From Methanocaldococcus lauensis (GTDB lineage Archaea; AGJL01; Methanococci; Methanococcales; Methanocaldococcaceae): 64,000 bases of DNA. Shown one piece after another: positions 37,353 through 46,741 of this stretch (position 1 is the first letter of the stretch; each line of letters starts with the position of its first letter). Made by a program: the position numbers and the translations under genes. Location: NCBI GenBank assembly GCA_902827205.1, contig LR792634.1, forward strand, positions 1,364,001 to 1,428,000, written 5' to 3'. Below the pieces are notes generated by a model. The model saw nothing but the letters and a program-made list of their open reading frames with translations, searched no databases and was not told where the DNA came from.

Positions 37353-38282
37353 TTAGATAAAATCTGGAAGTTCTATATTCATATCATTGTTATTTTTCCA
37401 TTCAATAATATAATAGAATTTAATTTTCCCAGAGCTATCACTTACAGTAAAAGCCAGTGCTGGGAAGTATTTATTTTCCATATTTAAATTACTATCTATT
37501 AAGTCATCATCAGTTAAAGTAGGATCAAAGTCACTATTGTAATCATTAAGTTCATTATTTATATAAGAATTCTTTATATTTATAAAGTTATGATACCAAT
37601 CATAATAATTTATCCAAATTCCATTATCATCAATTATATTAATATTTTTATAATCTTTAAATGCTAATGGTAAAGGTAATATAATAGAATCACCGGAACT
37701 TGTTATATTTTCATTTGAATAATCTTTATATATTTCCAAATAACCATTAACATATAGTTTAAAGTTTTCCAACTTAATATGTTCTTTTTTGGCATTTGGA
37801 AACAAATCTTTAATACTTATAACTTTGTAAGAATTAACTACTGCTGGACCTATTACTCTGAAATTATTCTCTGTTGGAGCATTTATATTGATTGTCATAT
37901 TGTAATCATATACTGAAAGTTTTATTTTTGCTGTGGTATATGGAGGGAGCCAAAATCCAATTTTCTTATTAAATATACATAAATATTTAGGTTTTAATAT
38001 TTGGAATGAGGTAGTATCTGGACAATCTATTGTTGAGGGAATTATTCCACTTGATGGAATAGGCAATGTTTCAACATCTACAATTTCTATATATTCATCA
38101 GGAATTGCAACAAATACACTGTATGGATTTAAATTAGTAACTTCTCCAACTATAGAATAGGATAAGGAAATTGTTCCAATAGATTCAGACATAGTTGTTG
38201 TATTTGTTGTCTCATTTTGAGCATAAGAAACTTGAAATATAAAAAACAAAAATATTAAAAGAAGGAAATTTCTTATTTTCAT
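37353..38282 (-). CDS. Secreted protein of the pilus locus
   Basis: A 309-residue protein with a clear Sec signal peptide (RNFLLLIFLFFIFQVSYAQ, residues 4-22) followed by a Thr/Asn-rich linker and beta-rich extracellular sequence. I do not recognise a domain. There is no second membrane segment or anchor. It lies between the split coiled protein and a pilin gene with gaps of 13 and 38 bases, so it probably belongs to the same surface structure or its assembly. Confidence 0.75.
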   Translation of the reverse strand: MKIRNFLLLIFLFFIFQVSYAQNETTNTTTMSESIGTISLSYSIVGEVTNLNPYSVFVAIPDEYIEIVDVETLPIPSSGIIPSTIDCPDTTSFQILKPKYLCIFNKKIGFWLPPYTTAKIKLSVYDYNMTININAPTENNFRVIGPAVVNSYKVISIKDLFPNAKKEHIKLENFKLYVNGYLEIYKDYSNENITSSGDSIILPLPLAFKDYKNINIIDDNGIWINYYDWYHNFINIKNSYINNELNDYNSDFDPTLTDDDLIDSNLNMENKYFPALAFTVSDSSGKIKFYYIIEWKNNNDMNIELPDFI

Positions 38283-38295
38283 GAAAACTTCACCA

Positions 38296-39303
38296 TTATT
38301 CTTTTATTTTTACAATAGCAGTTTTATCTAAATCTAAACCAATGATTTCTGGAGCTCTATCTGATGGAATTTCAACAACAAGTAAATAAACTACATTAGG
38401 ATCAAATATTTGAGTATCTTCTTCTAATTTGTTTAATCTATACCCATAATCTCTTAATTTGTATCTCAAAGTATTATAATCAATTTTACCCATTACAGCT
38501 GCATGTAATATATTACTTATTCCTGTAAGTTGATAGTTAATATTCACATCTTTTGATGCTGAGGTAGTATCGTCGTCTTGTGATATAGTAACTTTTGAAG
38601 ATTTAGACTCTGAATAACTTACAGTATCTAAAGGAAATATAACATAAACATCTTTTACAATAGCTTCAGATATGGGAATAGGTAAAGATCCCTTATTAAT
38701 TGTTTCATTTTTAGGTATATTATACCATTTATAATAGTCAAATAATTTTTTTTCATCTTTTAACTTTATTATATTTTTTTTACTAAAATTAACAAATTCA
38801 TAGATTATTATTTTATCTCCAGGTTTTGGAAGATTTCCACAATATGATGCCAAAACGGGTAGTGTAGCTTCACACATAGTTACTTTATAAAGTTTTAGGT
38901 TTTTTAGAGTTTCTAAGTCATAATTATTTAACGCTTTTAAAAAATTATCTGTAGTATATAAATATTCTCTATTGTCTATCATAACTCTAACATACTTTGA
39001 ATTAACCACTTCATTTCTGTATTTAGATATATAATATTGTTTTGCATCTTCTTTTAGTTTTTCTAAATTTGCTAAATATATATTTCCAGCTTCATCAATA
39101 CTTTTTGCTAAATCTATTTCAGACATTACTTTTTGAGCTAAGGGACTCTCTGATACATAATTACCATAAATATTTTTTATTTGATTTTTTAGATTTTCTT
39201 TATACTCTTTAAGTTTTATGTATCTTTGAGCCTCATCTATAATTTTATTAATGTCATCTTGATTTTTTGCTGTATTTATTTTAGTGATAAAATATGCTTT
39301 CAT
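38296..39303 (-). CDS. Hypothetical pilus-locus protein, main (C-terminal) part of a frameshifted gene
   Basis: This 335-residue frame has a helical N-terminal half with coiled-coil character (INKIIDEAQRYIKLKEYKEN) and a soluble C-terminal half ending DRAPEIIGLDLDKTAIVKI. No known family was recognised. The reading frame stays open upstream of its first ATG back to an A8 run at 39353-39360. There it would join the membrane-anchored frame at 39336-39551 if one A were added. The intact protein would have 418 residues with one N-terminal membrane segment. Confidence 0.7.
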   Translation of the reverse strand: MKAYFITKINTAKNQDDINKIIDEAQRYIKLKEYKENLKNQIKNIYGNYVSESPLAQKVMSEIDLAKSIDEAGNIYLANLEKLKEDAKQYYISKYRNEVVNSKYVRVMIDNREYLYTTDNFLKALNNYDLETLKNLKLYKVTMCEATLPVLASYCGNLPKPGDKIIIYEFVNFSKKNIIKLKDEKKLFDYYKWYNIPKNETINKGSLPIPISEAIVKDVYVIFPLDTVSYSESKSSKVTISQDDDTTSASKDVNINYQLTGISNILHAAVMGKIDYNTLRYKLRDYGYRLNKLEEDTQIFDPNVVYLLVVEIPSDRAPEIIGLDLDKTAIVKIKE

Positions 39304-39335
39304 AGGATCTGAGGGATATTCAGAAAAAAGTATAT

Positions 39336-39551
39336 TTATGTTATTGATAGCATTTTTTTTGCATTTTCTAAACTTTGTTGTGATAAAATTTTTTCCTCTT
39401 GCATAGATTTAATAATTGGAGGAACAGTTATCACTAAAAGAGCTACAATAGATATAACTATAATAATTACAATAATTGGCATAAAATTTGGTCTTGGTTT
39501 TCGTCCTTTACTTTTTTCCTTTAATTTTCTAATTTTAGAAATATCCACCAT
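39336..39551 (-). CDS. Hypothetical pilus-locus protein, membrane-anchor (N-terminal) part of a frameshifted gene
   Basis: This 71-residue frame has a basic cytoplasmic start (KIRKLKEKSKGRKPRPN), one membrane helix (about residues 25-47) and the beginning of a coil. It stops shortly after an A8 run (39353-39360). Reading nine As instead of eight continues it without a stop into the 335-residue frame downstream. It may be one gene broken by a mutation, a sequencing error, or a gene expressed through slippage. Confidence 0.65.
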   Translation of the reverse strand: MVDISKIRKLKEKSKGRKPRPNFMPIIVIIIVISIVALLVITVPPIIKSMQEEKILSQQSLENAKKMLSIT

Positions 39552-39592
39552 ATAATCACCAAATTTAATAATTTTAATTTTTATTTAATCTT

Positions 39593-39991
39593 TTAAGGAT
39601 TTATAGTTATATTGTAATCACTAATATTTATTTTTGTTGTATTATAAACATAATTTTTTACATACTCAATAATAAAGTTTTTTGTATCATTTGACACGAG
39701 ATCTTTCGGTGATATGTATATGTAAATATCTTTTTTATTTTCTGACCAAGAAATGCCTCCATAAATTAAGGTAGTGTTAAGATGTAGTCCTTTATAATTT
39801 GAGTTTATTAATATAACAGCAGATTTCGCCGCAATGTCAATTTGGTTAATAATTAAATCATCTTTTGATACATTTTTAGATATAAAATTATTAATTGTCA
39901 CTAAGGACATTATTAATATTGCAAGGAACAGTATTGAAAATTCCAGAGTTATTTGACCTTTATTTAATATTATCAACATAGGTATCATCAT
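39593..39991 (-). CDS. Type IV pilin-like protein with class III signal peptide
   Basis: A 132-residue pilin candidate. Near the N-terminus NKGQITLEFSILFLAILIMS has the QxxxEF signal before a hydrophobic helix, the EppA-type processing site. The extracellular part is Asn/Lys/Tyr-rich with several glycosylation sites. Its ATG overlaps the stop of eppA (TAATG), so peptidase and substrate are translationally coupled. A later ATG at 39979 would give a shorter leader. Confidence 0.85.
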   Translation of the reverse strand: MMIPMLIILNKGQITLEFSILFLAILIMSLVTINNFISKNVSKDDLIINQIDIAAKSAVILINSNYKGLHLNTTLIYGGISWSENKKDIYIYISPKDLVSNDTKNFIIEYVKNYVYNTTKINISDYNITINP

Positions 39992-41007
39992 TAAAATTTT
40001 AGATAAACCAATATTAAGGTTATTGTATAAGCAATAATAACAAACGGAATGAAGGGATAAGTTTTTATAATATTTAATTCCTCAGGAAGTTTCCCTTCAT
40101 TGTAGAGTTTTTTTATTATTTTTATATCTTCTTCTGATAACCCTTCTCCATCTGTTGCTATTATTTTTTTATTACTTCTTTTAATTTCATTTTCTACTAA
40201 AAATTTTATTCTTTTTATAATATTTAAACTTTTTACTTCAACCTTGTCACCATCTATAACTATTATGTCTCTTAAAATATCTCCCTCTTTTAATTCATCA
40301 ATACTTTTTTTGTTAGTAATTTCTATACCAACCAATGCATAAATTACAATAGATATTAATAAGATTTCTCCTATATATATTATTGAAGATAACAATAGAT
40401 TATTTTTAATAAAATATATCGGGTCAATTATATATAAAACTAAAAGATATATTGGAAATAGGTATCCTAATTTTTTAGAATATTCTTTATATTTAGGAAC
40501 TTTTCTTGAAATGTATATAGATACAATAATATAAGCCCATATTATCACAGAGACATATGGTATTTTATATAAATAAACAATATAGTGAATAATTCCTAAA
40601 ATCATTGCTAAATATAATGCTGATGGGATTATATCTTTCCAATATCTAACTAAAATTTTAAACATTGGAAAAATTGCGGCAATAAACATACTAATTCCAA
40701 TCATATAAAGGATATATTTAGGAATATAAAATACAAAATAATTTGGATATGCAAAAATAGGGGCTAAGGCAGTAAATACTTTAACATCTCCTCCACCCAT
40801 TCCTATACTTAATATTAAACATAATATAAATGTTGAAAATAGTGCTATTATAGCATCAAATCCAAAATAGTAATAACCAACAACTATATTAATTAAAAAC
40901 ATAGCAATTGTATATTTATGTGGAATTATTCTTTCTTTTATATCAGTAATAGATGCCAAAATGAGTAATAAAAAGTTTATAATATATGTAATGCTTAAAA
41001 TATCCAC
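39991..41007 (-). CDS. eppA: Prepilin peptidase EppA (class III signal peptidase)
   Basis: A membrane aspartyl protease of 338 residues with about eight or nine membrane segments. The catalytic aspartates are in SITDIKERIIPHK (about residue 22) and in SIGMGGGDVKVFTALAP (the GxGD motif). A soluble loop between the last helices and a final C-terminal helix are typical of the archaeal EppA/A24 group. It removes the leader from QxSxEF pilins, two of which are encoded next to it. It begins 4 bases after the cysteine-rich gene. Confidence 0.92.
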   Translation of the reverse strand: MDILSITYIINFLLLILASITDIKERIIPHKYTIAMFLINIVVGYYYFGFDAIIALFSTFILCLILSIGMGGGDVKVFTALAPIFAYPNYFVFYIPKYILYMIGISMFIAAIFPMFKILVRYWKDIIPSALYLAMILGIIHYIVYLYKIPYVSVIIWAYIIVSIYISRKVPKYKEYSKKLGYLFPIYLLVLYIIDPIYFIKNNLLLSSIIYIGEILLISIVIYALVGIEITNKKSIDELKEGDILRDIIVIDGDKVEVKSLNIIKRIKFLVENEIKRSNKKIIATDGEGLSEEDIKIIKKLYNEGKLPEELNIIKTYPFIPFVIIAYTITLILVYLKF

Positions 41008-41011
41008 GCTT

Positions 41012-41374
41012 TCACCTATTTACAAGATATTTTTCTTTAACTTTATCTTTTATTTTTAACATTAATTCATGATCATTTAATAATTCTAAAGCTTCATCTA
41101 TCCCTTTATCTTTTGTTAGATTAAAAATCTCTTTTAATATTTCAACAGCTATATCTATTCTATGAACCCAAAAACATTTACTACAGCTCCAAATTTTAGA
41201 TCCGTCTTTTCTTTCAATGTATTCTCCAAGCTCATAATCTTCACAAGGATAAAATGGACAGTAGCACCATAAACAAACTTGCCCATCAAAATGGCATGGA
41301 TAGTATTCACAATTTCTATTAGCTCCACAGGTTTCTAAAACTTTTTTTAAATGATTTTTAGCTAATTCTATCAT
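41012..41374 (-). CDS. Cysteine-rich small-domain protein
   Basis: A soluble protein of 120 residues. The N-terminal two-thirds contain ten cysteines, with CEYYPCHFDGQVCLWCYCPFYPCED as the core (longer than a normal zinc ribbon), then IWSCSKCFWVHR. This matches the cysteine-rich small domain (PF04071) found in several archaea, also fused to cobalamin-related enzymes. It probably binds zinc or an Fe-S cluster. The gene leads the pilus operon, but a direct role there is not evident. Confidence 0.75.
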   Translation of the reverse strand: MIELAKNHLKKVLETCGANRNCEYYPCHFDGQVCLWCYCPFYPCEDYELGEYIERKDGSKIWSCSKCFWVHRIDIAVEILKEIFNLTKDKGIDEALELLNDHELMLKIKDKVKEKYLVNR

Positions 41375-41503
41375 CTCTTCACCTCAGTAGATACAGTGAT
41401 TATAATTAATGTTATAGAAAAAATGTTTTATATTTTTACTAAAAATATGTCTAACTTTCACAGTTATTTAATTTTTATTATAAAAATTTAGGAGGAGATT
41501 ATA

Positions 41504-42241
41504 ATGGAAAGATTAATTAAACTTGCTGAACTGATAAAAGATGAAAATTTAAGAAAAAAAGTTATAGAATTTTTAAAAAATCCTAAGGCAACGCATCCAG
41601 AGATTGTAGATACAGGAATTAGTGTTGAAGAATCTCCAGCAAGTATAAACTGGCACCATAGATATGAAGGAGGGTTAATAGAGCATACAATTTCTGTAAC
41701 AAAGATGGCTTTAAAAATAGCAGATGTTTTAGAGGAAGTTTATGGAGTTAATGTTAATAGAGATTATATAATCGCTGGGGCATTATTACATGATATAATG
41801 AAGCCATACAATTACATTAAAAAAGAGGATGGGACTTATGACCACTACGATATGTTTAATTTAGATCACTTAACTTTAGCAGTTGCTGAACTTTATAAAA
41901 GAGATTTTCCATTGGAAGTTATAAAGATAGTTGCTTCACATCACGGGGAGCATTCTCCAACGAGACCAAGTTCTATAGAGGCGTATATAGTCCATTATGC
42001 TGATGAAGTTGATTCAAAAATCAACGATGTAGCTATAAGAGTCTGTCAGGCAAGAAGTAGAGATTTAGGAATTTCTGAGAATGAAATATATAAAGCAATT
42101 AATCCATTGAAGGTTTATGAAATTAGAAGTAAAGAAGGAAAATTAAAATGTATTGAATTTTTAAAGAATATTTTAAAATCATTAGGAATTATTATTGAAA
42201 GTGAGAGTGATAAGGAAGAAAATATAAAGAAAATAGATTAA
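41504..42241 (+). CDS. HD-domain phosphohydrolase
   Basis: A 245-residue metal-dependent phosphohydrolase of the HD superfamily. The metal ligands are seen in WHHRYEGGLIEHT, GALLHDIMKP (the HD doublet), VASHHGEHSPTRP and HYADEVDSKI. The substrate may be a nucleotide or RNA, as in related oligoribonuclease-like HD proteins. It has its own GGAGGAG-type ribosome binding site and starts a plus-strand block with the isoprenoid genes. Confidence 0.88.
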   Translation: MERLIKLAELIKDENLRKKVIEFLKNPKATHPEIVDTGISVEESPASINWHHRYEGGLIEHTISVTKMALKIADVLEEVYGVNVNRDYIIAGALLHDIMKPYNYIKKEDGTYDHYDMFNLDHLTLAVAELYKRDFPLEVIKIVASHHGEHSPTRPSSIEAYIVHYADEVDSKINDVAIRVCQARSRDLGISENEIYKAINPLKVYEIRSKEGKLKCIEFLKNILKSLGIIIESESDKEENIKKID

Positions 42242-42307
42242 GATTTTTAAATTTAATATTCTTAAAATTTTAAAAATAAAGCAAATATTTATATATTTGG
42301 TGAAAGT

Positions 42308-43384
42308 ATGGGTTATAGTAAAAATGAAATAGAAGTTAGAAAATTGGAACATATACTGTTATGTAAATATTGTAATGTTGAATATGATAAAACAACTTTG
42401 TTAGAAGATGTTGAATTAATACATAGAGGAACCTCTGGAATTAATTTCAATGACATTGAAACAGAAATAAAATTATTTGGTAAAAAACTTTCAGCCCCAA
42501 TTATTGTTTCTGGAATGACTGGGGGGCATACAATAGCAAAAGAAATAAATAAAAATATTGCCAAGGCAGTTGATGAGTTAGGTTTAGGAATGGGTGTTGG
42601 CTCTCAAAGGGCGGCTATTGTTAATGAAGATCTAATAGATACTTACAACATAGTTAGAAGTTATACTGACAATTTAGTTATAGGTAACTTAGGGGCTGTT
42701 AATTTTATAGTTGATAACTGGGATGAGGAGATTATAGATAAAGCCGTAGAGATGATAGACGCTGATGCAATGGCGATACATTTTAATCCATTACAAGAAA
42801 TTATACAACCAGAAGGTGATTTAAACTTTAAAAATATAGACAAACTTAAAGAGATTATCTCAAATTATAAAAAGAAATATAAAGATATTCCATTCATAGC
42901 TAAACAAGTTGGAGAAGGTTTTTCAAAGGAAGATGCTATAATTTTAAAAAATATTGACTTTGATGCTATTGACGTCCAAGGTAGTGGAGGAACTTCGTGG
43001 GCAAAAGTTGAACTTTTAAGAATAAAAGATGATGAAACAAAAGATTTATTAAAAAAATTTGTAAATTGGGGAATTCCCACTGCTGCATCTATATTTGAAG
43101 TAAAAAGTGTTTATAATAATATAATTATAGGTTCTGGAGGTATAAGGAGTGGATTAGATATTGCCAAATGTATAGCGATTGGTTGTGATTGTTGTGGTGT
43201 AGCATTACCTATATTAAAGGCATCATTAAAAGGTTGGGAAGAAGTTGTTAAAGTTTTAGAAAAATACATTAAAGAGTTAAAAATTGCAATGTTTTTAGTA
43301 GGAGCAGAAAATATTGAAGAACTTAAAAAAATTCCTTACATAGTTAAAGGTTATTTAAAAGATTGGATTTCACAAAGATTGTAA
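42308..43384 (+). CDS. fni: Isopentenyl-diphosphate delta-isomerase, type 2
   Basis: An FMN-dependent enzyme of 358 residues that interconverts IPP and DMAPP for archaeal lipid synthesis. Typical parts are RKLEHI at the N-terminus, APIIVSGMTGGH, GVGSQRAA, AMAIHFNPLQE (active site) and VQGSGGTSWAKVE. IIGSGGIRSGLDIAKCIAIG completes the FMN site. It sits two genes from the prenyl synthase idsA on the same strand, with RNase J between them. Confidence 0.96.
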   Translation: MGYSKNEIEVRKLEHILLCKYCNVEYDKTTLLEDVELIHRGTSGINFNDIETEIKLFGKKLSAPIIVSGMTGGHTIAKEINKNIAKAVDELGLGMGVGSQRAAIVNEDLIDTYNIVRSYTDNLVIGNLGAVNFIVDNWDEEIIDKAVEMIDADAMAIHFNPLQEIIQPEGDLNFKNIDKLKEIISNYKKKYKDIPFIAKQVGEGFSKEDAIILKNIDFDAIDVQGSGGTSWAKVELLRIKDDETKDLLKKFVNWGIPTAASIFEVKSVYNNIIIGSGGIRSGLDIAKCIAIGCDCCGVALPILKASLKGWEEVVKVLEKYIKELKIAMFLVGAENIEELKKIPYIVKGYLKDWISQRL

Positions 43385-43548
43385 ATTTATATAGTTATTC
43401 ATTATTCAATTTATTGGTTGTCATTGTTATTATCGTTTGTTATTTTTTATTTGAGTAAATTAAATTTTAAATTCAAATAATAACATATTTGCATAAAATA
43501 AACTTTAATTAAATCTAAAACAAAATAAAAACTTAGGAGATGATAAAT

Positions 43549-44895
43549 GTGAAATTAGAAATTATTGCGATAGGAGGATATGAAGAAGTAGGTAGAAATA
43601 TGACAGCTATTAATGTAGATGGAGAAATTATAATATTTGATATGGGAGTTAGGTTAGATAGAGTTTTAATTCACGAAGATACTGATATATCAAAACTACA
43701 CAGTTTAGAATTAATAGAAAAAGGAATAATTCCTAATGATACCGTTATGAAAAATATAGAGGGCGAAGTTAAGGCAATTGTTCTATCTCATGGACACTTA
43801 GATCACATTGGGGCAGTTCCTAAGTTAGCTCACAGATACAATGCTCCAATAATTGGAACTCCATACACAATTGAATTAGTTAAAAGAGAAATTTTAAGTG
43901 AAAAAAAGTTTAATGTCAAAAATCCACTAATTGTTTTAAACGCTGGTGAATCTATTGACTTAACACCAAATTTAACCTTAGAATTTATTAGAATTACTCA
44001 CAGTATTCCAGATTCTGTTTTACCTGTATTACATACTCCTTATGGAGCTATAGTTTACGGTAACGATTTTAAATTTGACAACTTTCCAGTAGTTGGTGAA
44101 AGACCTGATTATAGGGCAATAAAAAGAGTGGGTAAAAATGGAGTTCTTTGTTTTATATCTGAAACTACGAGAATAAATCACGAAGGAAAAACTCCTCCAG
44201 AAATTATTGCCTCTGGTTTATTAAAGAATGATTTATTAGCGGCAGATAACGATAAAAATGGAGTAATTGTTACAACATTCTCTTCACATATTGCAAGAAT
44301 TAAGTCCATTACTGACATAGCTGAAAAAATGGGTAGAACTCCTATTTTATTAGGTAGGAGTATGATGAGATACTGTGGAATAGCTCAAGATATTGGTTTA
44401 GTTCAATTTCCAGAAGATTTAAGAATTTATGGAGATCCAAGTTCTATAGAAATGGCTTTAAAAACTATAGCAAAAGAAGGAAAAGAGAAATATTTAATAA
44501 TTGCAACTGGTCATCAGGGTGAGGAAGGGGCTGTATTGTCAAGAATGGCTACTAATAAAACCCCTTACAAATTTGAAAAATACGATTGTGTTGTATTTTC
44601 AGCAGATCCTATACCAAATCCAATGAACGCAGCTCAAAGATACATGTTAGAGTCAAGGTTAAAATTATTGGGGGTTAGAATATTTAAAGGGGCTCATGTT
44701 TCAGGGCACGCTTCAAAGGAAGATCATAGAGATATGTTAAGATGGTTAAATCCTGAACATATTATTCCTTCTCATGGAGACTTTAATTTAACTGCTGAAT
44801 ATACAAAATTAGCAGAAGAGGAAGGATATAGATTAGGAGAAGATGTTCATTTATTAAGAAATGGACAGTGTTTAAGTTTTGAAAGGATAATTTAA
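43549..44895 (+). CDS. rnj: Ribonuclease J (archaeal aRNase J, MBL fold)
   Basis: A metallo-beta-lactamase-fold RNase of 448 residues with 5'-3' exonuclease activity in this family. LSHGHLDHIGAVPKLA is the HxHxDH motif and VSGHASKEDHRDMLRW plus PSHGDFNL are the beta-CASP motifs near the C-terminus. I choose the GTG at 43549 (KLEIIAIGGYEEVGRNM follows) because GGAGATGAT stands just before it; an ATG at 43540 would overlap that site. It ends 18 bases before the idsA start. Confidence 0.93.
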   Translation: MKLEIIAIGGYEEVGRNMTAINVDGEIIIFDMGVRLDRVLIHEDTDISKLHSLELIEKGIIPNDTVMKNIEGEVKAIVLSHGHLDHIGAVPKLAHRYNAPIIGTPYTIELVKREILSEKKFNVKNPLIVLNAGESIDLTPNLTLEFIRITHSIPDSVLPVLHTPYGAIVYGNDFKFDNFPVVGERPDYRAIKRVGKNGVLCFISETTRINHEGKTPPEIIASGLLKNDLLAADNDKNGVIVTTFSSHIARIKSITDIAEKMGRTPILLGRSMMRYCGIAQDIGLVQFPEDLRIYGDPSSIEMALKTIAKEGKEKYLIIATGHQGEEGAVLSRMATNKTPYKFEKYDCVVFSADPIPNPMNAAQRYMLESRLKLLGVRIFKGAHVSGHASKEDHRDMLRWLNPEHIIPSHGDFNLTAEYTKLAEEEGYRLGEDVHLLRNGQCLSFERII

Positions 44896-44913
44896 TAATT
44901 TGAGGTGAAATTT

Positions 44914-45867
44914 ATGCAATTTGATAAGTATATACTACAAAAAATAGATGAAGAACTAAAAAACTATGTAAATAAAGATGATAAATTATATAATGCGTCA
45001 AAGCATCTACTATTTGCTGGTGGTAAAAGAATTAGACCATATTTAACTGTTGTAACATACATGCTAAAAAAGGATGATATTGAAAAAGTTCTTCCCGCAG
45101 CTGCAGCTGTAGAATTAATTCACAATTACACTTTAATACATGATGATATAATGGATAACGATGATAAGAGAAGAGGAAAGCCAACTGTTCATAAGGTTTA
45201 TGGAGAGTCTATAGCAATATTGGCTGGAGATTTATTATATGCTAAAGCCTTTGAGGCTGTTTCAAAGATAAACAATGAGAAAAAAGCTTATAAAGTTTTA
45301 AAAATTCTATCAAAGGCTTGTGTAGATGTTTGCGAAGGACAGGCTATGGATATGGAATTTGAAAACTATTTCCCTAGTATGGAGGAATATTTAGAGATGA
45401 TTAGAAAAAAAACAGGTGCATTGTTAGAGGCTGCTGTAGAAATTGGGGCAGTTATGGGAGATTGTAATGAGGAAGAAAGGAAGGCATTAAAGGAATATGC
45501 AAAAAGAATTGGATTAACTTTTCAAATACAGGATGATATATTAGATTTAATAGGAGACAAAAATAAATTAGGAAAACCCGTTGGAAGTGATATAAGAGAA
45601 GGAAAAAAAACAATTATTGTAATTCACGCTTTAAAAATATTGGATGAAGATAATAAGAAAAAACTATTAAATGTCTTAGGAAATAAAAATATTAGTGATG
45701 AAGAAATTAAGGAAATTATTGAGATATTAAAACCTTCAATTGATTATGCTAAAAATCTTATGAAAGAAAAAACAGAGGAAGCTAAAAATTATTTAAAAAT
45801 ATTTGATAAAAATAGAAGAAAGGTTTTAGAAGATATTGCTGACTTTATAATTGAAAGGATATATTAA
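44914..45867 (+). CDS. idsA: Short-chain isoprenyl diphosphate synthase (bifunctional FPP/GGPP synthase)
   Basis: A trans-prenyltransferase of 317 residues, all-helical. The first aspartate-rich motif is LIHDDIMDNDDKRRGKPTVH and the second is FQIQDDILDLIGD. In methanogens it elongates DMAPP to farnesyl and geranylgeranyl diphosphate for ether lipids. The ATG at 44914 stands behind GAGGTGA; the GTG at 44905 lies in that site. It belongs to the fni-rnj-idsA run. Confidence 0.95.
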   Translation: MQFDKYILQKIDEELKNYVNKDDKLYNASKHLLFAGGKRIRPYLTVVTYMLKKDDIEKVLPAAAAVELIHNYTLIHDDIMDNDDKRRGKPTVHKVYGESIAILAGDLLYAKAFEAVSKINNEKKAYKVLKILSKACVDVCEGQAMDMEFENYFPSMEEYLEMIRKKTGALLEAAVEIGAVMGDCNEEERKALKEYAKRIGLTFQIQDDILDLIGDKNKLGKPVGSDIREGKKTIIVIHALKILDEDNKKKLLNVLGNKNISDEEIKEIIEILKPSIDYAKNLMKEKTEEAKNYLKIFDKNRRKVLEDIADFIIERIY

Positions 45868-45905
45868 ATTTTTAAATTTAAATTTTTATTTTATATGGTG
45901 ATATA

Positions 45906-46394
45906 ATGAAAATTCCTAAATTATACGTTGAAAATGCTGAAAAACATGAAGGAAGAAAAGTAGTTATAGAAAATAATGGAAAAGTTATTAGGTTTTTAGA
46001 TAAAGATGAAGAGTATAGTGGAAATGGAAAAGTATTGTATCAAGTTATATATGATGACTTTGATAAATATGTTCTTATGGGAGAAGTTACAAAAGATATG
46101 CTTATTGAATATGAAGTTGGAGGAGTTAAGCAATTAACTTATATAAAGAAAGGAACAAGACTATTAGAAATTCCTGCTGAGGGTTATAAGGTTTATCCAA
46201 TAGTAAATTTTGGATGTAGAATATTAGAAGGTCATAGATTAGCGGCTTTGCAGAGTAGAAAGGGTGATATAAGGTTTGTAAATACACCAGTTAATGGAAT
46301 TGTAGTATTCTTAAAAGAACTTCCTGCTAAGAGAGAAAATTATATATTCTACATATTACCAGAAAAAGAGATTAAATTTGAAGAAGAACTTTAA
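45906..46394 (+). CDS. Conserved archaeal protein, probably DUF2118
   Basis: A soluble, beta-rich protein of 162 residues. [21 protein letters not shown] near the C-terminus resembles the lipoyl/biotin-carrier-like hairpin of DUF2118, but no modifiable lysine in an MKM-type motif is seen. There are no membrane segments. It follows idsA by 38 bases and may belong to that transcript. Function is unknown. Confidence 0.65.
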   Translation: MKIPKLYVENAEKHEGRKVVIENNGKVIRFLDKDEEYSGNGKVLYQVIYDDFDKYVLMGEVTKDMLIEYEVGGVKQLTYIKKGTRLLEIPAEGYKVYPIVNFGCRILEGHRLAALQSRKGDIRFVNTPVNGIVVFLKELPAKRENYIFYILPEKEIKFEEEL

Positions 46395-46441
46395 ACTTTA
46401 AAATAATTAATAATATAGAATAATAATTTTGAGGGAGATTT

Positions 46442-46741
46442 ATGAATAATAAAGTAGAATTTACTGCTACATTAATCTCTATATTAACTGTTAAAGAAGC
46501 GTTAAATAGCGAAATGGAAAATTTTGTTAGAGTTAGAGCGGCAATTGACAAAAGGGAATTAAACGAAGATGATATAGTTGCAATTTTTAATATATCCTCT
46601 ACTACAAGTTACCAAGCGTTTTTTATAGATAAAGATACAGACATTGAGAAATTAAAAGAAGAATTAAAAAAAATGAATGTGAAACTTAACTATGATAGTG
46701 AGAAAATTTTAAAAAGATACATTGAGAGGGTAAAGAAATGA
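46442..46741 (+). CDS. Small conserved archaeal protein (possibly DUF749)
   Basis: A 99-residue alpha/beta protein with sequence such as EFTATLISILTVKEALNSEM and VAIFNISSTTSYQAFFIDKD. It has no cysteine clusters or membrane segments. I compared it mentally with the KEOPS subunit Pcc1, but the expected C-terminal LRAALNS-like strand is missing. DUF749 is a tentative name. It overlaps the next gene by four bases (ATGA), so the two are translationally coupled. Confidence 0.6.
   Translation: MNNKVEFTATLISILTVKEALNSEMENFVRVRAAIDKRELNEDDIVAIFNISSTTSYQAFFIDKDTDIEKLKEELKKMNVKLNYDSEKILKRYIERVKK

Noticed and set aside
43447-43480. Inverted repeat TTATTTGA/TCAAATAA before rnj
   Set aside because: The arms are almost entirely A/T with an 18-base spacer, so chance is a sufficient explanation.
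46442-46741. KEOPS subunit Pcc1
   Set aside because: Size and neighbourhood suggested it, but the conserved C-terminal strand of Pcc1 is missing, so the gene is left as an uncharacterised protein.
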